64,000 nt of DNA, taken from positions 1,947,645 to 2,011,644 of the forward strand of contig KV748190.1 in NCBI GenBank assembly GCA_001692895.1, given 5' to 3'. This document shows, in pieces, positions 36,110 to 47,500 of this stretch. Source of the DNA: Cenococcum geophilum 1.58 (taxonomy: Eukaryota > Ascomycota > Dothideomycetes > Gloniales > Gloniaceae). The notes under the pieces were generated by a model. It was not told the DNA's origin. It saw nothing but the letters and a program-made list of their open reading frames with translations, and ran no database searches. Position 1 is the first letter of the stretch. Every line of letters starts with the position of its first letter. The translations under genes were made by a program, and so were the position numbers.

Positions 36110-39100
36110 AACTATGAAACTCCATTTAAAAGGAAAGCTGCTACCTCTACCTCCTATCTAGTTAATAGCCCTCGCATACTAAGGAAAGGCGCAGACAATA
36201 GAAGTTATCCTTAAAGCTACTTTAAACCAGGAGCATAATATAATTAAAGCTATAAAAAATGCAATAATTAAGATTAAAAAGGATAGGGAGCTTAAAAGAA
36301 GTTTAGAAAGTAAAGAGTAGGAGAACGCCTTTACGGACATTAAAAAGCTCTCTAAAATTACTTATAAGATTAATAAAATTAAAGCGGTGCGGGATATAAT
36401 TAAAGAGTAGGGAGATAAGCTTTTAAAAGGTCTCTATAAGCTCTTCTACACATATTACGCACTAAAAAGCATCCGTATCTTTATCTATCAGGTAAAAAGA
36501 AGTTAGATCTCCAAAAAGGATATGTTAGAAATGGTTAATAATATAATACTAAACCACCTAAAACTCTTAAAAGCCGGGATCTTAAGGACTCTATACCTAA
36601 TACCCTCAGACTTTCTTACCGCCTATAAGTTTAAATTGGTAACTAATAAGAAGCTAATTAAGAAGTAGAAGCTCGTTTATTATCTAAGCCAGGACCATAA
36701 GCTCTTAGTACTAACCTTAACTATTAAAACTAAAGAAGAGGAATCTGCACCAGAGCTAGTTACCCTAGCACCTCTACTATTACCTTTTAAAGAGGTTAAA
36801 GGCTTAAATATAAAGATGCTGCGTAGCTTATTTCTATTTAGAGGCAAGGTACCTAAGGTATAAGGAGTAAACTCTAAATCTAATAAATCTACGTCTTTAG
36901 AGGATAACCTTATTATAGGCTCCCTATAGAAACGCAGGGCTAGGAAAGCCTCTAAGAAATCTCCTAAAAAAAAGCTAAAGATAGGGCCTGCGGAACCTCT
37001 GGCTTCTAGTAGAGCTAACAGGTAGAAGGAAAAGGCGGCTATAATTGCCGAAGCTAATAGAGAGATAATTGTTAGGAAACTACAGCCGAAGTAAAAAATA
37101 AAATGCTTATATTATTCTAAAACACTAGCCAAACTAATTAAGACTTTTAATTCCAAGAAAGAGCTAGAGGATGGTATCCTTTCTATTTTATAACAGTTTA
37201 TTACAGCCTAGCAATTATCTAGTAGACCGCGTAGGGTTAAGAAAGCTTATATTAAGCTTAAAGGGAGAACTTAAATAGGACTTTCTTAGAATCCACTATG
37301 CCGATTTATTTAAATGGTGGGAAGACGCTAGAATTCTAGGCATCTTTAAGAAAGAGTTTAATATATACGCGCACTATTTATAAAAGACTACTAGGAAAAA
37401 AAAAAGATGGTATCCTCCGGACTATATATTATTCTTTACTATAATAGGTAGTTTGTATAGATCTAGAGCATTATAGATACACTATAGCTTTACGCACTAA
37501 TAATATTACTCGTTTTATTGTATATCTAAGCTATATACTCTAGTTTCTTAATAGCTATCTCCCTAAAAAACGGAACTTAGAAATTAATCTTCTCTAGGTA
37601 CACGAAGGAGTGCTAAATTCTAGGGAAAGCTGGCTTTGTTCTTGTTTCCTTAATTAATAAGGGGAGTTAGTTTTATGCGGAACTCCTACCCAAAATACAT
37701 TAGTATATACCAGAATAAATAGGCTTGCTTTAAGAGCGCAGGGAACTTAATAGTAGAGGGCGTATTAAGAATATAGAGACAGCCTAGACTAAGTCTAATG
37801 CTAAAAAGTTCAAACTTAACTAGATGCCCATTACGTTAAAAACTAGAGAAGTATAATTTATAAAAGCTATTATTACATAAGGAGCATCTCAAGCAATATT
37901 AAGCCGCTTAATTATTACTCTAGATTTAATTATATAGAAATCCCTAGGCTTAAAAGCTAGTAGGAAGTTATATAGATAAATCTAGCTGGCCTTCCCCTAG
38001 TATTAGCTCCTACTGGCAAACCTATTACTAATACTCCTCCACATAAATTCCTAGCCTATATACAACTGCGGGCAAAGAGTGCCATTTTAAATGCTTTAAT
38101 TGGAAGACTTCTATAGGATAATCCTTAAAAAAGGACAGAATAGCGGATAATCCTAGATTCTACCTTAAACAATAAATATAAAGCATTTTAGAAGAGACAT
38201 AGGGCGCGTATTACTAAGGCTGTTTGGGATATCTAGAAGCGAAGATAGAGCTACTACGCCTTAGAATACTAGGATTGCCACCCTAAATCTTAGTCCTAAT
38301 ATCTTTAATAATAGAGCAGTGCCTATAGAAGTTGACTAGGAGCTAAAAGATATAAGTAAGCCTAAAGAAGGTGGCTTCTAGAGTACTATTTCTAAATATT
38401 TACTGGCATTTTTTAATGCTCCGGAGGTTGCTAATAAACCAGTAGTATTAAGCCGCCTAATACCTTCGCCAATTTCAGAAAAAGGCACTATTTTAGGAGA
38501 ATAGGTAATTAATTCTAGCGTTCTATAATCTTTTACGTAGAAGGAGATATAGGCGGAAATAGATACTGTTTAAGAAAGAGTATCTTTAAGTCTCTAAGCT
38601 GGTGCTGTTAGTACGAATAATAATGTAAGTATAGAGCTTAAGGCGGAGGGCGTTACGGATAAGAATAATACGGAAGAAATAAAAGTAATAATTAAGGAGG
38701 TAGTATAGGCGACTTTAGAAAAGTTAAAGGAGTGTTAGGCGTTAGGGTATCTTCTATCCTTAGGTATTTATTACCTACTAAGGGGATTATAAGAAAACGT
38801 TAGGGGACAACATTTTAGGTAGGGGTGGTAATATAGTGGTGTTAAATACCTTAGTTATTTAGTTTATTTTTTTATTATATATAGGAGGCTTAGGTTATAT
38901 ATATTATAGAAGGAGCTTAGGTTTTAACCTTACCTTACCTTAATATAATATAATTCTTTCTCCCCTCTATTTATTCCTCTACCTCTCTAGTATAATAAAA
39001 ATGTTTATTAGTAGATTATAAGCACCTACTACTTCTACTAATAACATTAGACTTCTCCATTTTAAGCTATACGGCTTTTGCTTTTATATATAACTTATTC

Positions 39101-39195
39101 TATAATAAATAACGTTGCCTATAGGAGGTACAAATTCGGTGGCCTAGTTTATATAGGTAATTATAAAGATCCTAGAGAAGCATATCCTAAATATA

Positions 39196-39200
39196 GTAGT
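39196..39200. repeat. Target-site duplication GTAGT (left)
   Basis: GTAGT precedes the LTR at 39201; the same bases follow the other LTR at 41002-41006. Confidence 0.9.
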
Positions 39201-39449
39201 TGTCACGGGACTCACACGCTCTTACGTCCCTGCGCGTTTTGACGTTCTTGACCCGTGCTTACGTTCGTCCCGAGACACCTACGCACGTTCCCCTATAACC
39301 CCTATTTATACCCGACCTGGCACATAAAGAATCTTTTTCTTCATCTAAATGTCTTTGTATTAACTACGTATAGTTATGCGTACGTAGCCTTCTTTAATTA
39401 CTACCCTGTTTAGTATATTGTATTCTAGCTCGTGCCTACTTCCGTAACA
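39201..39449 (+). repeat. Left LTR of the non-autonomous element
   Basis: Starts TGTCACGGGACTCACACG and ends CTTCCGTAACA. Less mutated than its partner, so it shows the ancestral state at most differing sites. Confidence 0.93.
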
Positions 39450-39594
39450 CTACATTTGGATCCCTTTTTAACGTACCTAGTGGGCCTATGGGCTACTGGT
39501 CGCGGAGCATGCCTTTCTACGCCTACGGGGTAGATATAGAAGCTGCTGGCTGCGGGTAGACTAGGACGCTAGGGTTCTGAACTAGTACAACAAG

Positions 39595-40290
39595 TCTCCG
39601 CGCCGATTTGCATACGGACCTGACGATAAGACACCACGCCGATACGCCTATGGAATCACGACCTGCCGACAAGATATTGCGCCGATACGCCTGCGACCTT
39701 AATGGCTTGCATCCTACTGCTATTACGAATAGGCATGTTACTGCCCCTCGGTTTAACCTGATGGCTTGCATCCTACTGCTATACGAACATAAACACGAAC
39801 ATGGAAGCTGGTACCTTACTACTATCCTACCGACCTGTACGCACTGCCCTACGTACTAATAAGACCTCGCGCCGCTACGCCTGCGAAACGAACCCGATAA
39901 CCTATTGTGCCAATAAGCCTACAACCTGACCCGAACACGACTAGGTAGAGCCTCGCTCCCTAGACCCCCGAACCCGTCGCTTATATTATACTACTGCCTG
40001 AACCGACAAGCCTCGTGCCGATACGCCTACGAGACAACCCGTTGCTGGCATCGTACTGCTACCTACCCGAACCGATAAGCCTCGTGCCGATACGCCTACA
40101 AGATAACCCGTTGCTGGCACCGTACTGCTACCACATGAACTAATAAGCTCCGTGCCGATTCGCCTACGGAACCCGAACACGTCGCTAGCACTATACTGCT
40201 ACCCGAATCTAATAAGATCCCGTGCCGATATGCCTACGGAACCTACGCTGGCACCGTACTGCCACTAATAAGAACCTGCCTATAATACAA
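39595..40290 (+). repeat. Degenerate tandem repeats inside the non-autonomous LTR element
   Basis: A core GCCGATACGCCTACG recurs about every 60-70 bp together with TGCTGGCACCGTACTGCTA. The clearest units lie at about 40,000-40,270; earlier copies are more diverged. Open frames across it are by-products of the repeat. Confidence 0.8.
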
Positions 40291-40752
40291 ATACTGTACC
40301 GCACTAATAAGAACCTGCTAAGAATATGCCTTACCACAACTATAAACACTGTACTGACCGTACTATACTGCCGTTTAGGCCGATAAATACTGCCTAAAAC
40401 GCCCATTTTAGACCAAAAATTAGGGTAATTTTTTAGGGGGACCTGGAGTATAGGAAGGGAAGGCCGTAGAGCTGCTAGAAGCGAGAAAGGGACTATATAA
40501 GCTTTAGCAATGCGTCTCTAAGCGGCAAGGATAGGAGTATAGCTAGCAACGGAAGCTAGGCTATGCTTTAGGCCTAACAAGTTAGTAGCCTAACAATTAA
40601 ACATAGAAGGACTAAACTGGAGGAGCCTGTGCAATAAAGGACGTAGAAGGGCGGAGAAGGCTAACGAATTTTTTTTTCCCGTATTGGGTTTTTTTTTCTG
40701 GTATATATAACACGACACGCCTCGCAGGAGCTTAGAAGTAAGGGGGGGGTAC

Positions 40753-41001
40753 TATTACGGGACTTACACGCTCTTACGTCCCTACACGTTTTAACGTTCT
40801 TAACCCATGCTTACGTTCGTCCCGAGACACCTACGTACGTTCCCCTATAACCCCTATTTATACCTAACCTGGTATATAAAGAATCTTCTTCTTTATCCAA
40901 ATGTCTTTGTATTAACCACGCATAGTTACGCGTACGTAGCCTTCTTTAATTACTACCCTGTTTAGTATATTGTATTCTAGCTCGTGCCTACTTCCGTAAC
41001 A
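40753..41001 (+). repeat. Right LTR of the non-autonomous element
   Basis: Starts TATTACGGGACTTACACG, RIP-altered relative to the left LTR, and ends CTTCCGTAACA; 249 bp. Confidence 0.93.
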
Positions 41002-41006
41002 GTAGT
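41002..41006. repeat. Target-site duplication GTAGT (right)
   Basis: Second copy of the five bases at 39196-39200. Confidence 0.9.
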
Positions 41007-43083
41007 ACTCTTTCTTAATAATATTACGGTAAAAGGAGCTAAAACAACCTATAGAGGTAAGGAGGCTTTACTAGGTATATACCGCTATAATAAACGACTA
41101 CTAAAGGCCTTAAAGGTAGTAAAGATTATTCTATAGGAAGAATGTAAAGACGTCTAGTTAGTTAGAGCATTTTTAGGGGTATATACGTACTATAGGATAT
41201 AGGTTATTGACTTTTCCATTACGGCGGAGCCTCTGTTACGGTTGCTTAGGGAAAGCGTAGTGCTTTACTAGGAACTAGAGCAATTATAAGTAATAGTAAC
41301 TTTAAAGACAGCCATTACTATAGCGCCAGCACTAATCTAAATTAACTATTCGCTTAGGGCAGAAGAAATTATATTAATGGTAGACTTAAGCGGTGCTAGA
41401 TGGGGAGTAATGTTAAACCAACTTGATAAAGAAGATAGGCGCTACCTATATAGGTTTAAGAGCGGGATATAGTTAAAGGGAGAACGAAAGTACGACTCTA
41501 GAAAGCTTAAGTATAGAGCTTTACTTTATACGCTTAAGAAGTTCTAAGTCTAGCTATACGGAGCGCGATTTATAGTTAAAATAGATACTAATACCCTAGT
41601 AGCCTAGCTTAATAGGTTAGTAATAGATCTCCCTAGCTTATTAATAACTTATTAATTAGCTTGGATTTAGTTATAGGATTTTAATATACGGTATATACCT
41701 AGAAAGAAAAATAGCGTAGTAGACGGCTTGCCCTAACAACCTATATAAGAGGGAGAATTAAAAGACAAACCTAAGGAGGATCTGGAGGACTTTATAGATT
41801 TAGAGCTTAGGTGTATTACGTACGCAATAAATTTAATAGTACTGCGAAATAAAGATCCGAACGACAGCCTGCTTAATAATACGTACTCTAAAGAATACTA
41901 GAAGATTATATGATAGCTATTAACGCTTTAAAGACCTTAAGAAATAACTATAAAAGAGTTTAAAAGCTTGAAACGTAAGGCAGTTAAATTTAAGATTAAA
42001 GAACAACTTCTGTTTAGAAGAATAAGCAAGAATATACTATTATAAAGAGTAGTAGATAGCGAGGAACACTAGAAGGAAATAGTATAATAGATATATAACG
42101 AGAACGGACACTATAGGAAGGAAGGAACGTATATAAAGGTATTAGTATAATATTGGTGGCCTAGACTCTATAAAACGGTTAAGAAATATACAGGAAAATA
42201 TCCTAAGTGCTAAAGACATTTACTAAAGTGAGAGTAGGAAGCCTTATATCTAATTTAAACAGCTACTCTTTAAGAACGGGTCTTAATGGATATTATTTAT
42301 ATACTAATGGCTAAATCTAGAAAGCAGTATCTAATAATAGCTAGAGAGTACTTTTAGGCTAGCCTACTATCTATAAGGACAAGGCCTGATTAAGAGAGGA
42401 CATTAACCCCTAGTAGTAGCGTTAGTAAAGTACGGAGGCGGCTAAGTATAGAACCTGCTGAAAGCCCTTTAGATTAATCGAATAATAGTTAAGGTAATAA
42501 CGGGAATAATACCGGCGTAAATAGTCTGTAGATAAGAATATATACTCCTAATTAAACTCTATCTCCCTATATAGCAGATACTCCTATAGAATAAAGTAAA
42601 GATAATAAAAGAACTAATTATACTAAGAATAAAACAGTTTAAGCGGCAAGAAATAAATAACAAAAAAGCTTAAAAGAGGGTATACCGCTATTATCTAGCT
42701 AATAAAGAGTACTTTAATAAAATAAAGAATACCTATAAAAGTGAGCTTAAGCCTAGGGAGCTTGTACTAGTATAGGATGTAAAGAAGGTAAAAGATATAT
42801 TATAATGGCAAAAGCTACAGCTAAATAGCAGGGCCCCTTTTAGATTAAAACGGCGTTAAAAAAAGGTTTCTATAAACTTAAGGACCTTAATAGCACTAAA
42901 ATAAGAGGCACTTTATATGGGAATAGGTTAAAACGGTTCTATATATAAGATTCTAAGGAAATTAAACTAAAAGACCGTATAAATAATAATAACTGCAATA
43001 TGGAAGAGGTCTTTACAGAAAAAGAGGCACCTAAGGAGGAAGCTTAGCATACATCAGGAAAATTTTTTTTGGGCACGTTGTCG

Positions 43084-43228
43084 CAAGCGAAAATCAGGGT
43101 CTGCAAAACCTGCGTAAGTCGCGATTTTAGCGATTTGCGGCAACTTGCGGCGATTTGCTACAAATACATAGGCTACCCATNTAAATCGCCGCAAATTGCG
43201 ACTTAAGTAGACCCTAATTTTCGGCTGC
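43084..43228. repeat. Foldback (long imperfect hairpin) next to minisatellite array 2
   Basis: GCGAAAATCAGGGTCTGC at 43087-43104 pairs with the inverse copy at about 43207-43228 (GTAGACCCTAATTTTCGGC). An inner pair AACTTGCGGCGATTT / AAATCGCCGCAAATTGCG extends the stem. It abruptly replaces the gypsy Pol end and directly precedes the array. Ambiguous base at 43181. Confidence 0.7.
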
Positions 43229-43252
43229 AACAAAAACGCAACAAAAATACTA

Positions 43253-43905
43253 TAAAGCTCTACACGAAGCTCTATACAAAGCTCTACACGAAGCTCTACA
43301 CGAAGCTCTGCACAAAGCTCTACACGAAGCTCTACACGAAGCTCTGCACAAAGCTCTACACGAAGCTCTGCACGAAGCTCTGCACGAAGCTCTATACGAA
43401 GCTCTGCGTATAGAGGCTCTGTACGAGGCTCTGCACGAAGCTCTACACGAGGCTCTGCACAAAGCTCTACACGAAGCTCTGCACGAGCTCTACACGAAGC
43501 TCTACACAAAGCTCTGCACGAAGCTTTGCGCGAGGCTCTACACGAAGCTCTGCACGAGCTTTGCGCGAGGCTCTACACGAAGCTCTACACGAAGCTTGCA
43601 CGAGGCTCTGCATGAGGCTCTACACGAAGCTCTGCACGAAACTCTGCACGAAGCTCTATACACGAAGCTCTACACGAAGCTCTGCACGAAGCTCTACACG
43701 AAGCTCTACACAAAGCTCTGCACGAAGCTTTGCGCGAGGCTCTACACGAAGCTCTACACGAAGCTTTGCACAAGGCTCTGCATAAGGCTCTACACGAAGC
43801 TCTGCACGAAGCTCTACACAAGGCTCTACACGAAGCTCTACGTACAGAGGCTCTGCACGAGGCTTTGCGCGACATACGGAGGCTCTACACGAAGCTCTGC
43901 ATCGG
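43253..43905 (+). repeat. 12-bp minisatellite array 2
   Basis: Same unit family as array 1 (GCTCTACACGAA, GCTCTGCACGAA), about 21 kb away. More units carry TACAC than TGCAC, consistent with extra TpG-to-TpA change. Interrupted by GCGTATAGAGGCTCT-like variants as in array 1. Confidence 0.95.
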
Positions 43906-44045
43906 GTCCCCACAATATTCCCGATAGCCTCTACACGTGCCTCTGCCAAGTGTACCCCTTATATACCTAGGTAGCCACCTTATTTTTTACCCTTCCTTCC
44001 TTACATTCTCCCTACCTAGGGAGGCACCAGAACGGCAGCCAGCTG

Positions 44046-44131
44046 AGGACCGTCGCCAGAACCAGACGACCGTCGACCGTCGCCAAAGCCAGACAACCGT
44101 CGCCGGAGCCAGACGACCGTCGCCAAAACCA
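44046..44131 (+). repeat. Short GC-rich tandem repeat, about 20-bp unit
   Basis: GACCGTCGCCAGAACCAGAC-like units repeated four to five times, an unusually GC-rich patch that keeps CpA and so looks unaffected by RIP. Confidence 0.85.
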
Positions 44132-44262
44132 GACGACCGTTCAAATATACAGCCAGCGAACGGCCATAGAGAACGATTCAAATTAATACGATTAATTAAT
44201 TAATTAATCGATCAATTAAATTAGGCGGAGCCTTTAATTAGGCCGACCTTTCCCCTAAATTA

Positions 44263-44560
44263 TAGATAGGTAGGTATAGATAGTAGCATAAATAGGAGGC
44301 ATAGACAGTAGATATAGACGGTAGGCATAAACGGTAGGTATAGATAGGTAGGCATAGACAGGTAGGTATAGACAGGTAGTATAGACAGGTAGGTACAGAT
44401 AGGTAGGCACAGATAGTAGGCATAGATAGTAGGCACAGACAGATAGGTATAAATAGTAGGTATAGGTAGGTATAGATAGATAGACAGATAGATAGATAAA
44501 TAGGCAAGTAGGTAGGCAGATAGATAGGTAGGTAGGTAGGTAGGCAGGCAGGCAGGCACT
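44263..44560. repeat. Microsatellite tract (TAGG/TAGA)n
   Basis: About 300 bp of TAGGTAGG, TAGATAGA and ATAGACAGG units, ending in GGCAGGCAGGCAGG. The long frames on the minus strand are products of the 4-bp repeat. Confidence 0.95.
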
Positions 44561-47500
44561 AGGCCTAGTTAGGAAATCAGTATATAGCTAGCGGATTATT
44601 AGGAACACCACTAATTAATAATTTAGAGCTTTTATAAAAGGCTTCCCCCTCCTAAGTAAATAGCTCTGTATTTTATATAGTTATAATATAAATATATTTA
44701 AAAGTATATTATAGCAATCTGTAGTAATATATAATAATTTAGTTACGATTTATATAGTTATTACATTATAAATACTACTTAAATATTTACCTTAGTAAAA
44801 GCTCCTTCCGTTTCTAGAGGTAAGCAGGGCCGCTTTAATAAAGGATCCCAGGTAAGATAAGGGGTAAATGGGATAAGCAGGGGTAAGTAGGGCGAGTGAT
44901 TAGGGTGGGCCGGGTTATAGAGCATTACTGGTTGCAGAGCACATTTTAGCTGTATAGCTATCCGGTTAGAGTTGCATTTCTAACGAAACAGTTCTAGGGT
45001 CCCCTTATATACTTGCTAGCGAACCTGGCTCCCCTTTATATGCCGCATAGAGGAGACTTAATAGTAACTCAAAGTACATTACTGCTGCCTTGCGGTAGTG
45101 CGGCCAAATAACAAGCCACTATACCCCCACCCTAGGGCCGCAGCTGCCCTATTAGTCTGGATAATGCGGCTACTTCTAGCCTAAAAGAGCCTACTTTACC
45201 TACTCTTTATAAAGAGCTTCCATAGCTTTATATAAAGTACTCTTATATTCTATTATAGTTTCCTCTTCTCTATTTTAGTACTATATAATAACTTCCTCTT
45301 TACTCTTCCTACCGCAGGAGCTTTTTAACTACATTGTTAATTACCTACTTAGGAAATATGCGAGCATACTTCTAGCGACCTCTAAATCCACTTACGCGAA
45401 AGGTATATGCGCTTTTAATAAGAGTTGCTTTTATATTATACCAGCCAAACTTTTATATAAAGGGCTACGTAATACTAAGAAGATCTTAGATAATATATAC
45501 GCTAGGCACATCCGTACTATTTACTTTAAAAATACTAAGTATTCTTGCAGATAAAGTAGAAAAAAACTTTAACTTGGTAAAATAGGTCTATAAGGATCTG
45601 GCTTAAAAACTTAAATTTATACAATTTAAATTTTTTAGATAAATACCTAAAATTCCTTAAACTTATATTTTATATAGAGCTTAGGATTACCAGTAAGGAC
45701 AGTATAGGACGTATACTAATCTAGCTTATTTGGAAACCTCTATCCCTTTTATTAAATCTTAAGGAGTTATTTATTAGCGTGGATGATAATAGGCCACTCT
45801 ACTAATTTACCGTCCGACATATTATAGTAAGCCTTAATTTAATAGCAGAATTAGAAAGCCTAACTATTAAGGGATTTTTTGCTTCCTCTAAAACGGTTAA
45901 ATAAATTCTATAACCTTTTTAAACTTTTCTAAAGAAGTTAATTTTAGAAAGGGCATATTTTAAGGATAATTCCTTAGTAGGACTTATTAGTTATATTTAG
46001 AATCACTTCTCCTTAAATTATATACATTTTAGTAATATTGGTTAAGGAGAGCATTCCAAATTAATTTAAGAAGCTTAGCTCTATAGAGGCTTTATAAAGG
46101 CTAGGTTAGATATTTTAATGTCCGATATACTTAGTTAATTATAAACTTATCTTTTAATCTTAACTCGCTTATATAAATATTTATGCGTCTATATTAGTGT
46201 ATTAGAATAGTAGTAGAGATCTATAAACGGTCTAAGACCTTTATTTAGAGCCTTTTTTAGAGCCTCCCTTAAAGCCTCTCTTAAAGCCTTCCTCTAAGCC
46301 TTCCTTAAAGCCTTCCTTAAAGCCGTCCTTAATACTACGCTAAGCCTTATAATAACCACCTTTAAGCAACTACACTATAATTACTACAAGTCGTGGCTGC
46401 GGAGGAACTTTAAAGTGGCTTATAACCTTAATTTTATATATAATACTAAAAATTCTATACAAACTTAATTAAGCGGTTAAGCAAGCCAAGTCAGTAAGCT
46501 TAAGGTGCCTAAAATTGCAAGCCAGCAAGCTAAGGGCTCTTAGCTTGGCTTGCTTACTTATTACCCACTCTACCCGACATAAAGAACGTATAAGCGCCGC
46601 AAAATGTTAAAAAATTTAGAGAAATATTAAGTATAGTATATATACGCGGATAATAAGATTAGGTTAAGAACAGAACGGTAATTAATATAGTACCAAAAAT
46701 TTTTAGTATTAATAGTGCTAGTATTCCACCCTAGGCAAACGGCCCCTACGGCCATATTGAGAAAACATATGCCGGCGGCAGCCACTAATAAATAGCGTAG
46801 ACTAGTTTAATAAATAACTATGCATCAACCTATAGTGTAATAGAAAAATTAATTTACTAAGCTACTGTTTTATTTTGCCTAACTAATAAACCTTGCTTTC
46901 TAGTTCTTTAAGGATAGCGGACTAGGTATCTTTAATAAGCTCTTTATATTCCTTAAGGCATTCTCTAATAAATATAATATTGCCTATAGACCTATACTAG
47001 TGTTAGCTCTAGTCTATATAAGTACGCCTTTAATATATAACGCAACATCTATCATCTTTATTACGATAGTAGATGTGTATATTTTCAAAGTATATATAAA
47101 GCCAAAGATATCCTGGCCTATATACTTGAATATGGCCCAGTTATAAGCACCTAATTAAGCCGCCTAACTGATCTGTTTACTAAGCTCTTTGTAATACTTG
47201 CTATAACTTTATAAAGGGAGCTCTAGTGCTATAAATTCGGTATTTATTGTGGTTAATATCTAGGCAAGCTTTTCTAATGCCGTGTTAAGGGCTTTAAGCA
47301 GTTCTATAAGTTTAGGTATAGGGCTTTAGCTTAAAAGGCCTCTAGCTATAAGGTACAGCAATCGACTTAACTAAAGAGTAGATGTTACTAGGTCCGCTAA
47401 ATTAGAAGTATTTTTTATTAAACCTGTTATTTTATCGCTTGTTATATATTAAGATAGGGTATAACTTACTAGATTTACCGCGTTAAGTTATATATATAAA

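Larger units (their letters stand above)
39201..41001 (+). mobile_element. Non-autonomous LTR element, 1,801 bp, inserted in the gypsy RT
   Basis: Two direct LTRs of exactly 249 bp (39201-39449 and 40753-41001), TG...CA ends in the left copy, flanked by GTAGT duplications. A G-run (GTAAGGGGGGGGTA) just before the right LTR serves as a polypurine tract, which sets the + orientation. The 1.3-kb interior has no gag or pol; it consists of degenerate tandem repeats. Size and structure fit a TRIM/LARD-like element mobilised in trans. The host gypsy frame is restored exactly when element and one duplication are ignored. Confidence 0.92.
36110..43045 (+). pseudogene. Second Ty3/gypsy element, Gag-Pol, RIP-inactivated and interrupted
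   Basis: Plus-strand polyprotein remnant. Gag-like charged helical sequence runs from about 36,110 to 37,000, with a Lys/Ser-rich part near 36,930. RT appears as GGTNSVA (39,130-39,155), then breaks at 39,200 and resumes at 41,007 with VVLFLNNITVKGAKTTY (41,011-41,022 is the FLDD box, now FLNN). VRAFLGVYTYYRI and RNase H (MVDLSGAR.GVML, KYDSRKLKYRALLYTLKK) follow at about 41,160-41,640. The integrase zinc region NENGHYRKEGTY...YWWPRLY lies at about 42,090-42,190 and the Pol C-terminus GTLYGNRLKRFY at about 42,910. It differs from the chromovirus-type element, and no LTR was found for it. Integrase is truncated or degraded after about 42,360. Confidence 0.8.

Noticed and set aside
39986..40180. 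64-codon frame inside the non-autonomous LTR element
   Set aside because: It spans two copies of the 65-bp repeat and repeats itself; not a gene.
44238..44559. Open frames of 89-99 codons on the minus strand
   Set aside because: They translate the TAGG/TAGA microsatellite (Tyr/Leu/Pro/Ile repeats) only.
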